Source of the DNA: Mixophyes australis | Lineage: Eukaryota; Chordata; Amphibia; Anura; Limnodynastidae | Reading direction: 5' to 3' | NCBI GenBank assembly: GCA_036250195.1 | Contig: JAVHZZ010000006.1 | Coordinates: forward strand, 162,495,224-162,559,223 | DNA: 64,000 bases | Shown here: piece after piece, positions 21,938 through 33,374 of the stretch | How positions within the stretch are numbered: position 1 is the first letter of the stretch | How the letters are laid out: the number at the start of each line of letters is the position of its first letter | Notes under the pieces: model-generated | Databases searched by the model: none | What the model saw: the letters and a program-made list of their open reading frames with translations, nothing else | What the model was told of the DNA's origin: nothing | Position numbers and translations under genes: made by a program

Positions 21938-24120
21938 TGAGGGGTTCTGCCAACATGTAGCTAATCTGTGCTCTTAACTATTAACATCAGAAAAGAGTAG
22001 CCATGTGTGGCTCCCATCTGCAGCAAGATTATAGTATTAAATGTGAGACTGTATAAAATAAGCTAAGTTGTTTACACCTGACTTCACTTTCAAAAAAAGT
22101 CTTTTCACTGTTTTAGAAATAACCTGTAAATGGAACATTGATTATTCGAGAGCTTTTATTCAAGTTGTAGTATTTATTGTTTCCCTCCTGTTTTTGTTAG
22201 TGGTCCCATGGGGTGTTGTTTCTTATTTTAAGGGGCATATTTATAAGGCTGAAATAAAATCAATATTCATTTTTTGTTTAACTTTACCAGGTAAAGTTCT
22301 TACCTTTCACAGGTTAAGGAAAGTACTGCTTTACAGTATTAGAGTATTAAAAATAGAAAAATTTAAGGCTTTATAACTTTAACCTTCAAATCTATCTCAG
22401 AGATTTTGAGTAATCACACGCGTAATCTAACTAATCTGTTTTGTGTAAGTGAATTACCACTGCTGATAAGTACCATATGTTTTATCACAATTTTTTACCG
22501 CTCAGCAAGTGACAATTATTTATAATGAAATGGTGGCTGACACGTTTTAACGTCACATTTATATTAACATGCAATGTTGTCAGAATCCTCCCTTCAGCTG
22601 CAACTCATTAGATAAAACACATTTTACAACAGGCTGAGTTCATGAGTTATCTGAAACTCCCACACAACCAATTTCCACCTGAGAAATGTGATTTTTTTTT
22701 TTACTGCCTTGCAATTCACAAATGGGCTAAATAAGATAACTACTCCTTCAAGATGTAGTGTAGTATCAGTTACCAAATAAATCAGTAACCATGTGAAATG
22801 TAACCTTTAAAAGGAAACAAACTCCAAATATCAATTTTTAATTATTTTAGAAAATAAAATAACATTTTGTGATAGTGTGCATAATTTTGTTTGAGATGAT
22901 GATTTATCCTCATACCTATGAGTTTTAGTCACAGGCTTAACCTATTCATGGGCCGTAATATTAACAATGACCACATGTTGTTTAAAAAGTCCAACTAGTA
23001 AAAAATGTTCCCATATTTCTTAATTTACTATTACAATTGCCTGGGCTGAAACATTATTCTGAGGTTGTATAAACAGCCTTCACCTCAATAAATTTATTTA
23101 ACACAGGCAACTGCAATGATTAAGTGGTAAGCAGAGTCTTTTGTTCCAGGTCGATGGGTTCTGTAATGCTGTAATCTAAGGCAGTGGTCTTAGGAATCAA
23201 CTTTTAGGGGGCAGTAAAATTAGGTGAATCAAGTTTAGATATTAAAATTTTCTAGATACTAACTATAAATGATTGGTATTTTTCAAGTTAGTAAATCTAA
23301 TAATGTCTACAATTATTGAAGCCCCTTTTACATTGGTGGGTAGTGTTTGTGCTTCCCATGATGCACCTACTTCTTACCCAGGCTTCTTCAGGATAGCTCA
23401 GTCTCTTTTTTATTACTGGGCCCTTTGATTTAAAGTGTATAAAGTGGCCTTTGCACATGTAAGTTGAAATCAAGGTCAGCTATTAGATGACACAGGTCTA
23501 GTGGTACAGTATATATCATTGATGTTAATAAAATAGGCGCCAGACTATATTTCGATAAAACTCACTCCTTTATTAAACTACTCCAGCATGCACCTAATTA
23601 TTAATGTTATCATTATCCTTTATTTATAAAGCCCTGACATATTACACAGTGCTGTATATTAAGGTTATCATGAAACAAACACATTACAAGACAAAGATAT
23701 GAAGCAGAAGTAAGGATGGCCCTGCCCAAATGAGCATACAATCTAAGAGGTGTTTGGGACATTTGATATATAGGGTAGCAGAATAACACTTGTAGCTGCT
23801 GGTGGGGTAAGTGTGTGGCCAATGTAAGGCAGCAGCATTAACAGTCTCCAATAGTAAAGCAGCTGATTGATAGTTTTGTGCACTGAGCAGGTGCTGGCAA
23901 CCAAAGCTGTACTATTGGATCAGGAATAATTGACACTCTTCCTTTCAACTTCTACACTGTCCCCCTCAGCATCTCCACTGTTCTCCAAGCATCAGGTCAG
24001 TCCCCATGTCACTTGTTCCTGGTCCCACTCATTAGATATAGATATATTACAAAGCTTACAGGTACAGGGCACTATCGTTAATTTCAAGTGTCCTTTCTTC
24101 ACTATCTAAACTCTCTAAGC
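21938..24120. other. intergenic AT-rich stretch with a minus-strand L2/SINE tail
   Basis: No gene recognised. A hydrophobic 102-codon frame at 22068-22376 has no supporting features. At about 23604-23760 the minus strand reads like the 3' part of an L2/SINE repeat: a segment like agattgtatgctcatttggg, then a gctgtgtaatatg-type block, then gctttataaataaaggataa. Confidence 0.4.
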
Positions 24121-24134
24121 AGCTTGAATCAATA
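24121..24134. repeat. 14-bp target duplication, left copy (Penelope insertion)
   Basis: agcttgaatcaata here is repeated exactly at 35253-35266. It brackets the whole Penelope-plus-provirus composite, which shows that both Penelope arms came in as one insertion. Confidence 0.9.
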
Positions 24135-24817
24135 TATATAATAGAAAAGGACAAAGATGGCGCTATTGATATCATCTAATAAAAAACAACAAGTAGGTAA
24201 AAGTCCCGAATGAACAGTTCAATGAAAAGTCAATAAAAGTCAATAAAAGTCAATGAAAATAAATCTTGATGATGGTTTTCACCTTAGATCAAATCTTCTT
24301 GATTCCCACATCCATCCGTTGATCATAAAAGGAAGGAAACATCCAAAGAATATGTCTTAGAATGATTTATATCAGACATCCAAGTGGTTAAACTCGTTAT
24401 GGTCTCTCTATTCACCGGTGAAGTCTAACATGTACCATGCAGCACCCCGTGATAAATATTTGATGTCTTTTCAAATATGCACTTACACAGAAAGACGGAT
24501 GGCTGGATCCAGTGGATAGTTTCTCCCCCTTTACTGAAGTCAATATTTACTCCGATATGGAAAAAAAGGGGAAGTTCCTCATGTGTAAAATCATTGGTAC
24601 ATTTATTTAAACAATGGGCACACGTCCCGATAAAACATAAAAACAGATAACATATAACACACGACCATCAGGTGAAGGTGGACTCTTACCCCCACTCAGA
24701 AAATAACGGGCACGTAAGGAGATGTTAATGTCCGAATCCGGACCGCCGGCTTGATCACTCACGGATCCCGCTGTTGCTGGGTGGAAGGGAGTTCCCCTGC
24801 ACGTACTTCTGACGTCA

Positions 24818-24871
24818 CCTACTCCTTGCCAACACGTTTCGAATATTAAATCTTTATCAAGGCATAGTAGG
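24818..24871 (-). ncRNA. hammerhead-like ribozyme motif in the Penelope terminal region (left arm)
   Basis: On the minus strand the order is cctactatgcc, ttgataaag, a short AT-rich stem-loop, cgaaacgtgttggc, then gagtagg. Stem I forms from cctact/agtagg and gcc/ggc, and gaaa follows the second stem as in hammerheads. The first core box departs from the CUGANGA consensus at two places (positions 3 and 8), so cleavage activity is doubtful. Hammerhead motifs in Penelope terminal repeats are established knowledge. Confidence 0.5.
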
Positions 24872-25233
24872 CGAACATTTTCCCGATCTTAAATAGTGTC
24901 CTCTTAATTGACTTCCTATATAATAGCCGTTTTTTCACATAACATACCCAATCAAATGGTGATATGAGAATACCCATAATCTACTAAACGGCTCTTATTT
25001 ACATCAAAAATAAAACAAATGAAATAAATTACAATAATTTCACATTTTGGTCTAACAAGCATAACTCCATGTCATAAAGCTTCAGACTCCTTTATATGCC
25101 CCTTCTCAAGTATAATATTGATCACTCGAAAGACACACAGACATCGATAAAAACATCAAACATTGAAACATAACCTAAATCACATCATTAGAACTCTGCA
25201 TATCTTTTTTAATTTGCTTAACCCTTTCCTTCT

Positions 25234-25704
25234 TCATTCCTCTAAAAACCATTTGACTTCAAAGTCCTTATTCAGACCTTTCGGGGTTAAGGTCCCCATG
25301 GAATAAATCATTTTCATTTCACACTTGGCCAATTCTATTTTTGAATCTTTTTTTCTCCAATCACCCATAATTTTTTTAATTCCACAAAAGAATTTTATGG
25401 CATTTACATTACATCCATGTACTTCTTTGAAGTGGGCGGACAGGGAGTGTTGCTCATATCCCTTCCTGATGTTTCTTACATGCTCTCCCCATCTCTCTTT
25501 TAACTTTCTCCCCGTTCTCCCTATATATTGGATCCCGCAGGTGCATTCCACTAGATACACACAGTTCTTAGTATTACAAGTTATCATTTCCTCAATTCTG
25601 TGTACATATCCGTTTGAATGGGATTGGACTTCCATAATTTTGGCAGAGTGACATTTGGTATTCCTGCAAACCAAACAGGTTCCACATCTAAAAAAACCTT
25701 TCAC
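25234..25704 (-). pseudogene. Penelope ORF C-terminus with GIY-YIG endonuclease (left arm, 5'-truncated)
   Basis: The GIY-YIG domain of Penelope elements nicks target DNA so that reverse transcription can be primed. The 156 codons (the ATG shown is internal to a longer truncated frame) begin with a Cys cluster, FRCGTCLVCRNTKC, at residues 5-18. The nuclease core follows: NCVYLVECTCGIQYIGRTGR at about residues 47-66, where V-Y-L and Q-Y-I-G correspond to the GIY and YIG triads, then the Arg/His helix KERWGEHVRNIRKG. A final block TLTPKGLNKDFE precedes the stop. The frame is intact to its stop, but the whole reverse transcriptase is missing, so the copy is dead. Confidence 0.85.
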
Positions 25705-25732
25705 CTTCTTTACAATTTCAGCTGGTTTGGTA

Positions 25733-26014
25733 CGGGGTGATGTGGATTTGAAAGAACATATAAAGGAAAAACCCCGTTTTATTTATAGGAGAGCACCTTG
25801 TTTGAAGAATATGTTGGTCAGAAGTGTTACTACCAAACCAGCTGAAATTGTAAAGAAGGTGAAAGGTTTTTTTAGATGTGGAACCTGTTTGGTTTGCAGG
25901 AATACCAAATGTCACTCTGCCAAAATTATGGAAGTCCAATCCCATTCAAACAGATATGTACACAGAATTGAGGAAATGATAACTTGTAATACTAAGAACT
26001 GTGTGTATCTAGTG
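25733..26014 (+). pseudogene. Penelope right arm: ORF fragment before the provirus
   Basis: The plus strand encodes the linker between reverse transcriptase and endonuclease (VDLKEHIKEKPRFIYRRAP, then the same Cys cluster FRCGTCLVCRNTKC as in the left arm). It reaches the first GIY-YIG strand (NCVYLV), where the provirus interrupts it. The RT is missing because the arm is 5'-truncated at 25733. The reading resumes at 34219 for only a few codons before a deletion. Confidence 0.85.
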
Positions 26015-26858
26015 TATTAAAGTAATTCTATCGTTTTAAAATAAGCATTGCCCAATCAATTGTATGTGTATCCAAAGCACATGGTGGTTTATTTTAGCAG
26101 ATGTAAATAGTCAACAATTCAATACATTATTATATTATGATACAGTACAGTACAGCACAGCCAATACCAAAAGTTACATACATACATACCGCTGCAATCG
26201 CTGCGCTTCCATGGGTCCCAATGGAACAGTGTATCTGTTAGATAACTGGTCAGAGTAGACTGAGGCCCTGGTGGGGGATGCAGCTAATATATATACAGTC
26301 AGTGTTTCATTGTGAACAATAGAGATGACGTAGATTGTTTCTATAGGTCCAGACGTTGGGTGGGTCCAGGCCAGACAGGTAATAGGTTGATTCAATCTAA
26401 GGAATCCAAAGGTGGGGGTCTTCTGTCCAGGGGGTCTGCTCCTTTTCATAGCCAGTATCATACAAAGGTTTACTCTCTAATATCAATAACTAAATTATGC
26501 AATGTGCGATCTCTTCGCCGACTGCACCGGACAGCTGCTGATGATTAGGGCTTCAATATGATATCAGGCATGACACCTTTCCTATTACCTAAACCTTTAA
26601 TAACACTACAATGTACATATAATCACTATATATATAGACTAATAATAAACCGAATACTATCTGCTCCTGAATTACAGTGTAACAGAACCAATATGAAATT
26701 ATATAAATAACTAACTGTTGTAATGCGAGTGTGTGCGTGCGTATTTTACCGTGCGATCGCGTCAAGCCACGTAACACGTGGCGTACGCTTCGCAATACGC
26801 ACGGCAAACCAATATTAAACCAATATACTTTCGTTCATCCAATTATACGACTTCAACA
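26015..26858 (-). repeat. 3' LTR of the provirus
   Basis: It is 844 bp, starting TGTTGAAG and ending CTTTAATA on the minus strand. It differs from the right LTR at two sites (26329 and 26495). On the minus strand a TATA-like atttatataat lies near 26697-26707 and an AATAAA at 26088-26093, giving a plausible U3-R-U5 order. The U3 part near 26715-26800 is CpG-rich and includes a cacgtg palindrome. Confidence 0.92.
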
Positions 26859-26870
26859 GTCCACCCTTTG
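26859..26870 (-). other. polypurine-tract-like segment
   Basis: On the minus strand caaagggtggac lies directly before the 3' LTR, where the plus-strand primer of an LTR element is expected. It is short, and a T interrupts the purine run. Confidence 0.45.
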
Positions 26871-29800
26871 ATAGTACAATAAACTATCACCTTAAAGATG
26901 TTATATGCAGGATCTCAGTACCACGTTTCATTGTTATGTAATACAAAACCCCCTTGGTGTATGTCCACGCTGTTCGTAGATCTAAACAAATTATCATAAG
27001 AGAGAGTCTTAATCCTCTAAACGACTTCTTCTTTTACTATAAACCGTACACTTCTGGAGCTTGGAGATAACTTTTTGTATGCCCTTCAAGGGTGCAATAA
27101 AACACTTAATACATTATTTGGAAAGGTACATGGTACAGTAGAACGTGTATCAGCTATACAGAATTCTCTACTACAGTTCTTCAAGTTTAACAGGTTCTTC
27201 TGTCCAACGCATGTCTTTAAGCTCAGAATATATTTAAACACTTCATGTTCATCAATAGCATCATCCTATGTCTATCAATAATGTCATATGCAATCTCTTT
27301 CAGCTTGCTTTAATATACACACATCTAATAATGTCACCAGTTCTTTTCATCAACACTTGTGGGCGGGCTATTGTCTGTTCGTTCTTCCCAGTCTCCCAAT
27401 ACCCAGATTTAACAGTGATCGGCTTGTAAAGCATTGGGAGACTTCAGACTAAGGGACCTAGGTGTCCTACTTTTTCCCCTAGTGACCTCCCACCCATAGT
27501 TCGGGTACCTCAAGAATATTTAGTGGAAAGAGAACTAATCCTACTTGATATAATCACTGAGGCACGCGTGAGCACGCCCAGCACTTTGTTTGGTCTAAAA
27601 CCTTACCCTCCCAAGAATGATAATCATTCTCAAGGATGCCTGCTCAAGTCCGAATATTACTGGACTGGCATCGCTGGGTGTGTCTCCTTTTTTTACTATG
27701 GGGTTGCCGTACTTACGGACGTAATGCTACTCAGACAATAGCCCCTCGCACTTTCTCCAAGCTCCAAGGTTTCCAAATTTTCCTTTACCCCTGAATTGAA
27801 TAGAGTAATTGGCCGGACTGATTATGCTACTAACTTCTTCCTCCCCAATACCTCCTTATCATTACCTGAACCAGTCTCTGTCACCTGCTAATAATCAAAA
27901 GAATTAACCGTCCTGAGAAGAGAGTGAAATGAGAGAACACAAAAGAGGAAAAACTTCATGCTGGACAACAGTCTTAGCCTTTGGCTCAGGTGCTACTAAC
28001 TGCATCCGAGGCCTTCCAGTACAGACTCATGAGTGCCCTTAGACCCTTCTCTGAGTGTTGGCCCCTCTGCAGTGGGCGGTATGGGCACCAGTGTGTCTCT
28101 GCTACTCTTGAAGCCGTGAGGCTGGTAGCCTACACCTGGTACCTGTCTGGCAAATAACCTAGGCTTAAGAAATTACTGCTCCACGACTTACTCTCCTGAT
28201 CCAACATCCTGACAGTTAGTGTGACCTTTCAGGAAACAGTGTTTTGGACGTTCTCGGTTGCTGTCTCACTATTTACCTTCTCTCAAGGTCTAACCTAGCC
28301 TCCCAGTTACAATATCATCTCACGAGGGGTCAAGAACATTTCAAAAACTGACAGGTTAGGAGTCTGCCCAGGGGTGATCTCTTGGTAGCGGGAAAGGACT
28401 AGTGGCACTTCAATCAAGTTCCAACTCTTAGTCTATTCAATTCATTCTACCGAGTACCACTACTTTATGTTCACACTGGTTTATGGCTAACTGAAAGTAT
28501 GTGATTTGTTACCACTACTCATACATTATACATCTATTATCAATAAAATGAATACCCCTATCATCTATTATAACTCTAGGACTATCACATTGAATAACAA
28601 AAGCTTTGAGTATGATACAGTAATACATTAGACACATTTCAATACACCTCTACCCAGACATTTTTCATTGGTACACCTGTGTATACTTGAGGATCCTGCA
28701 TGGTGGTAATTGGATGACGTGTATTTGTTTTACCTGGAGGAAAACCCATCAGCAGGAGGGATATGGGATGGCTCTATTGGTCTACCTTGTCCATCTCTCC
28801 AGAGTCCACCAGACTCCTCACCACATCTCTTCACCTTCCAGACAGTTTATCCCTCGGGTAACACAAATCTTCCTATATTAACCAATATGTGTATGCGTGC
28901 ATGTGTGTGTGTTCACCTTTTTAAAACTAAAACAACACAACAAAGAACAAAACAAAACATAGATTTGTTAGCTGTCACATAAAACCCTGCTGTCTGTTTG
29001 ACAGCTATGTTCTCCCTGGTGTGACAGCCCTATATGGTTGTGCGTGTAAGTGTGGGCCTTACTAGCAGCTACTTCAGTTGGTAACTGTGTCACTGTATAA
29101 AGTCCTCTATGTAGTGTCCTAATCATGTGCTGGTATTGCTATAAAACGATTTCTTAGTCACCTCAACATCGCCCTCTAGACTAGAAAAATGCTAAAGACC
29201 AATGTATATCAATCGATTTTCCCTCTGCCAACTCACATGTCATTCTCAGTACCTCACATTCAGCTACTTGACTAAGTGGGAAAGGCAAAGAGGTCTCTTT
29301 CTATAACACTTTCTTCAAATATAACAGTATCCAGTACATGCCTGTCTAACAGTGAAAATTATAAAACATGAAAATTCTACATTTTCTAGGGTTTCACATT
29401 ATGTCGTATCTTGTGGTAAAAATCCTACTCCAATGTTCTATACAGAGATGCATATCTGTATGCCTCACCTCTAGCAATCTCCTGTCTCCACCCTTTGTGC
29501 ATCCATAAAAAGGCACATTTTTGTACAGGAGGCACGAGCCAAAACAAAAAAACAAAACAGATATGCAATCTATAACACATGAATCGTATTTCCACAACAG
29601 AACCTTTCTGCTTAAAATCAGCAGTTTCTATACACATGAAAACAAAACCCCTGACTGTTTCTGTAACTTATGTCAATCTAGTGTGTGTATCTCTGAATTT
29701 GTCTTATGTAAAATCATAAAAATATGTTTTAGCCCCATTGTTGAGACTGTGTCTGATTTTATCTCTACCAGAGCAGAGAGAGAGAGAGAGAGATAGAGAG

Positions 29801-30685
29801 AGAGAGGTAGAGAGAGAGAGAGAGAGAGGTAGAGAGAGAGAGAGAGAGGGGGAGAGAGAGAGGGAGAGAGAGAGGGAGAGAGAGAGAGGGAGAGAGAGAG
29901 GGAGAAAGAGAAAGAAGTAGAGAGAGAGAGAGAGAGAGTAGCGTTTGTGTAAAGAATGAGAAATAGGAAAGCAATGAATGATGGGAATACAAAGGTTTGA
30001 ATACAAACATACATGTAGAAAGGGAGATTTTTACAACAAAATGACAGCTGGATTGGACTCTGACTCTATGGGGAAATGGCTGTATTCATTCCACTGTTCC
30101 CCTTAGCTATTTGCTAACTATGACCCCTCCCCATACTTGACTAGGGGTTCTTAACAGTGCAATCTAGTGTCGTCCGTCATTTGTTCATTAAGAACTCGGT
30201 ATCTCATTGACTACATACCTTTTCAACGGACTTTTCTAACTTATAATAGAGAAATGTAAAAATGTACTCTTAGTGACTCATATTTTCTTTGAAATACATA
30301 AAACGATATTTTGGAGCAAAGTATGTACATACTTCATTGTTGGATAATGATTCTCAGCCAAACAAATTATCATGAGTCACTGCAGCCTAAAACAAAAGAG
30401 TGTTCCAATCGTCTATTGTTAATTAGTCTTTCAAGAGTAATTCTTCTATTTCTCTATCTCACCCCTTTTAAATACTTGTCTATACTTCTTTTGTGTCCCT
30501 TTTATCTGTGAAAAGAAAAACAAGATAGTTATCTTAAAACAGCAAACAAAACAAACATTTCTATTCTTTGCCGTCGGCTAGTGATTTAGGAAAACAAACA
30601 TGTGACAACATAAAACGAACAAACAAAATCAACAAAGATTACTTTTAAAAAAATAAGTTTCTTTCTACATTTTGCACCTTAATGC
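26871..30685 (-). other. non-coding interior of the provirus
   Basis: About 3.8 kb where pol and env would lie. The longest frames are under about 100 codons and carry none of the expected motifs (no DTG protease site, no YxDD box, no integrase zinc finger, no envelope immunosuppressive or fusion block). The DNA is AT-rich with one GA microsatellite. Either the coding region was replaced by foreign sequence in the family's master copy or it has decayed. The near-identical LTRs argue against slow decay in place. Confidence 0.65.
29774..29938. repeat. (GA)n microsatellite inside the provirus
   Basis: About 165 bp of gaga with occasional t and g interruptions. Both strands read as open repetitive frames, which are not genes. 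Confidence 0.95.
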
Positions 30686-32395
30686 TCACCACAGATTAAC
30701 TCTAGAGTCGGCTATATTTCTCCCCCAGGAATTGGCTGCTATGAGGTGCACAGGAAACTGTTGAGAAGTCTCCGAGACTTGTGTGCGCCGTCTCTGTGGG
30801 TGTTTATGTGATTCCCCCTTAGATGGGCCAAGTCCCTTTGCTTCCGCTCTTGTCATTGTACAGTCCTGTGCTTGGTGTCCTATTTTAGTGCATCTAAAAC
30901 CCTTTCTCAACTCATGTTGTTTCTCTTCTTTTTTACAATCTCTTGCAAAATGGCCTTCTTCGTTACACTTAAAACACCTGATTTTTCTATGTTTCTTATT
31001 ATGTGGGTTGTATGCTGGTGGTCGTGTGTGCAATCCCTCTAGTGCTGGGATACTTACCATCATTACCCTATCACTTAGTGCTTTTTCCTCTTTACATATA
31101 TTTTTATCATGTCCTATAGCTGACTCCCTGAGAACACTTACAGTGATTCCTTTCCAGTATGGTAATGAAGTTTGCACCCTTTTTTTCAAGTTTTCCCTGA
31201 GGCCATCCATTAGAACTTTAACAGCAACCTCTCTGTAATCTTCATTATCTTTTATGTCTGGTACCCCAGTATATTTGACCATCTCCATCAGAGCCCTGCA
31301 AAAGTAGTCTGTTGCATTTTCACTATCTTTTTGCTGGATACTAAAAATTTTACTCCAGTCCACTATCACTGGGAAATATATGGCCAACTGTGTGATTATA
31401 TTTCTAATATTGTCCTGATTATCATCCTCGGTTAAGGATTCATCCTCCTCCAACATACAATCATTAATGAACTTTTGTATATCAGTATTGAGAGGAAGAC
31501 AGGCTTTCAATAATACTCGCCAATCTTTATTAGTTGGCTCATACACATTACCATAATATCTAATAAACTGCTGACATTTGGTCAAATCTTTCCTAGGATC
31601 AGGGAAATCAGACAAAATTGAAAATGTTTCAGACCTAGTGCATGGATCATGCTTTTCTACATGTTTTAAGGGAACATCACTATTCCTGTCTGCTTTCCCA
31701 TTGGGAACTGCTGCTGTGCAGACAGGATGTAAGTCTACCAGATCACTAAAACTAGTTGCTGAAATTGCTGCTGCAGTACAATGGATGTCTCCCCCTGTGT
31801 TAACCTTTTCATTATCCTCACCACTTTCAGCAGCTGCCCCTGCTGATGGGACCGTTCCTCTTCTTTTTCCTGAAACATTACTTTTAACGTTACTTAAAAC
31901 AACATACAACTTACTAGTAACAGTTTTTACATTTTTGGTATTGGCTGTACTTCCCGCCCCAACCGAATTTATCGGGGGCGTGTTTGCGCTCAGTTCGCCA
32001 CGCTTTGCAACGCACACTTCCGGAATGCTTGTTTCCGGTACGCTTACTTCCGCTGAACACGTGTTTTTCCTTACACTCACTTCCGCTGTGCGTTCGCTGC
32101 TCTGCCACGTGTTACCTTCCATTTGCCACAATTTTAAACAGTCATCATGTTCAATTCTCGTTTTTGTTGATTTAATCAACTGCACTTTATCTCTAACATT
32201 ATTTAACACCTCTGAGTCAAGAGTACCTATGTTTGGGAAAGGTTTCACACACTCCAGGGTCATCTTGACCCATTTGTCGCAGTATGCCGTTGCATACGCA
32301 CCATATTTATTAAACATACGGAACCTTGCGGAATCAATTGGTCCTTCCTTAAGCAGCACAACATCAACCATCTCTAGCGTTTGCTTCGCACCCAT
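30686..32395 (-). CDS. gag: retroviral Gag-like polyprotein
   Basis: Gag builds the virus-like particle and packages RNA. The 569-codon frame is uninterrupted. It starts with a myristoylation-type end (Gly2, Thr6), which fits membrane targeting. Residues about 1-100 look matrix-like, about 100-240 are a Ser/Thr/Ala-rich linker, and about 270-440 resemble the capsid of gamma-type retroviruses. A CX2CX4HX4C zinc knuckle lies at about 473-486. A second knuckle at about 500-513 has Gly where the first Cys should be. The frame stops at TGA, and no pol frame follows in any register. The reverse strand is also partly open (31578-32603), which is a shadow. Placing it in a retrovirus genus would need alignment. 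Confidence 0.82.
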   Translation of the reverse strand: MGAKQTLEMVDVVLLKEGPIDSARFRMFNKYGAYATAYCDKWVKMTLECVKPFPNIGTLDSEVLNNVRDKVQLIKSTKTRIEHDDCLKLWQMEGNTWQSSERTAEVSVRKNTCSAEVSVPETSIPEVCVAKRGELSANTPPINSVGAGSTANTKNVKTVTSKLYVVLSNVKSNVSGKRRGTVPSAGAAAESGEDNEKVNTGGDIHCTAAAISATSFSDLVDLHPVCTAAVPNGKADRNSDVPLKHVEKHDPCTRSETFSILSDFPDPRKDLTKCQQFIRYYGNVYEPTNKDWRVLLKACLPLNTDIQKFINDCMLEEDESLTEDDNQDNIRNIITQLAIYFPVIVDWSKIFSIQQKDSENATDYFCRALMEMVKYTGVPDIKDNEDYREVAVKVLMDGLRENLKKRVQTSLPYWKGITVSVLRESAIGHDKNICKEEKALSDRVMMVSIPALEGLHTRPPAYNPHNKKHRKIRCFKCNEEGHFARDCKKEEKQHELRKGFRCTKIGHQAQDCTMTRAEAKGLGPSKGESHKHPQRRRTQVSETSQQFPVHLIAANSWGRNIADSRVNLW

Positions 32396-33362
32396 TGTAA
32401 AAACAACCTATTTATCAACGCTACGCAAAAAGACTTTTTACCTGTTCTCCTTTCAAACAGAACTTACTAGAGATTTTTTATCCGTGGACGGTTTCACAGG
32501 CTACACCCACGCACCTCCTAACCCAGAAATATCACTATGGACAACAGAAATATCAGCTCCTCGATATCCTGGCTCTCCACAAAATTCTGTTGAGTATTAC
32601 TGAACTGGTAGTACCGGGGTTTTATACCCGTTTGTACCAGCGTAATTCCTCTCAGCCGTTCAACCCAAGTCACAAGCACGGTTGTACAACCATGCGGTCC
32701 GATCGCACCGCTTAGCAATACTAACTATTACTAAACTTTGCGATTACTCTTGGGGAGAAAGTTTCCAAAAGCTTTTTAACTGTTCTCTTTTCAAACAGGG
32801 CTTTTGCTGCCAGTATACCTGCCTTGTATACTACCTCGGTTGCAAGCCCGCCTCGTCAAGCGGCAACCGATATCCCTGTCTTTTTGACAGTAAATCAACT
32901 TTCACTTCAAAATCATACAATCACCAAACATATACACCTTAGTTTTCTGCACAGAAAATAACTTTCCCAAACAATGGCACTATCTTTTCAGAGACTTTAC
33001 CATGTGCTTACAGTATGCATATAGCAACTATCAAAACTATTGTTCAACCACGTGGCAAATCTACCGGAAGTTCGCGTACGCACAGCAGGAACTACACATA
33101 CGCACAGCAATGCAATACACTTTTAAAACATAAAACGACAATAAAAAGAAACATTTTTCTTTCTTGTCCCTAGATTCTAATAAGCGTTCCTTCAGTCTAT
33201 GCAACAACGGACATTCGGTTTCGCAACACACAGTGAACCACAGGTATTAGACGTATTACGTTCTTTCCTGCTTTATACGACGCGTCCGTCCATCCACCCT
33301 TTGTTGAGGAACCGAATATCGTAAGCGTTGCATACCTGCCGGTAACGTAACTCCTAACTCAA
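32396..33362 (-). other. provirus leader between primer site and gag
   Basis: About 970 bp of non-coding leader, expected to hold packaging signals and a splice donor, though I cannot identify either. Two similar segments (around 32435-32475 and 32755-32800, both with tgttctc(c/t)tttcaaacag) suggest a partial internal duplication. Confidence 0.5.
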
Positions 33363-33371
33363 GAGCCCCCA
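33363..33371 (-). other. primer-binding-like site (tRNA-Pro type start)
   Basis: Three bases inside the 5' LTR the minus strand reads tggggggctc-like sequence: TGGGGGCTC, matching the first nine bases complementary to the 3' end of tRNA-Pro. The match does not clearly continue (ttgagttag follows), so the primer assignment is tentative. Confidence 0.45.
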
Positions 33372-33374
33372 AAT

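Larger units (their letters stand above)
24135..25732 (-). mobile_element. Penelope-like element, left inverted arm
   Basis: On the minus strand this carries the end of the Penelope ORF (GIY-YIG endonuclease) and then the terminal non-coding region, ending ggcgccatctttgtcctttt then ctattatatatattg. From about 24141 to 25068 it is the reverse complement of 34240-35160 with only scattered differences. It is 5'-truncated inside the ORF, where it meets the right arm head to head at 25732/25733. Mirrored, truncated copies are a known habit of Penelope insertions. Confidence 0.88.

Noticed and set aside
22068..22376. A hydrophobic 102-codon membrane-protein-like frame
   Set aside because: AT-rich DNA readily gives Phe/Leu/Ile-rich frames, and there is no splice, start or polyadenylation context.
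29673..30014. Overlapping Ser/Leu- and Arg/Glu-rich frames near 29.8 kb
   Set aside because: They are translations of the (GA)n microsatellite.
26871..30685. Hidden pol or env in the provirus interior
   Set aside because: I looked for DTG, YxDD, HHCC and envelope-type motifs on the minus strand and found none; the short frames lack conserved blocks. A profile search could still find highly decayed remains.
31578..32603. A 341-codon open frame on the plus strand, antisense to gag
   Set aside because: It is the shadow of the gag frame. The peptide is Ser/Leu/Thr-rich without motifs, while gag on the other strand has capsid-like and zinc-knuckle features.
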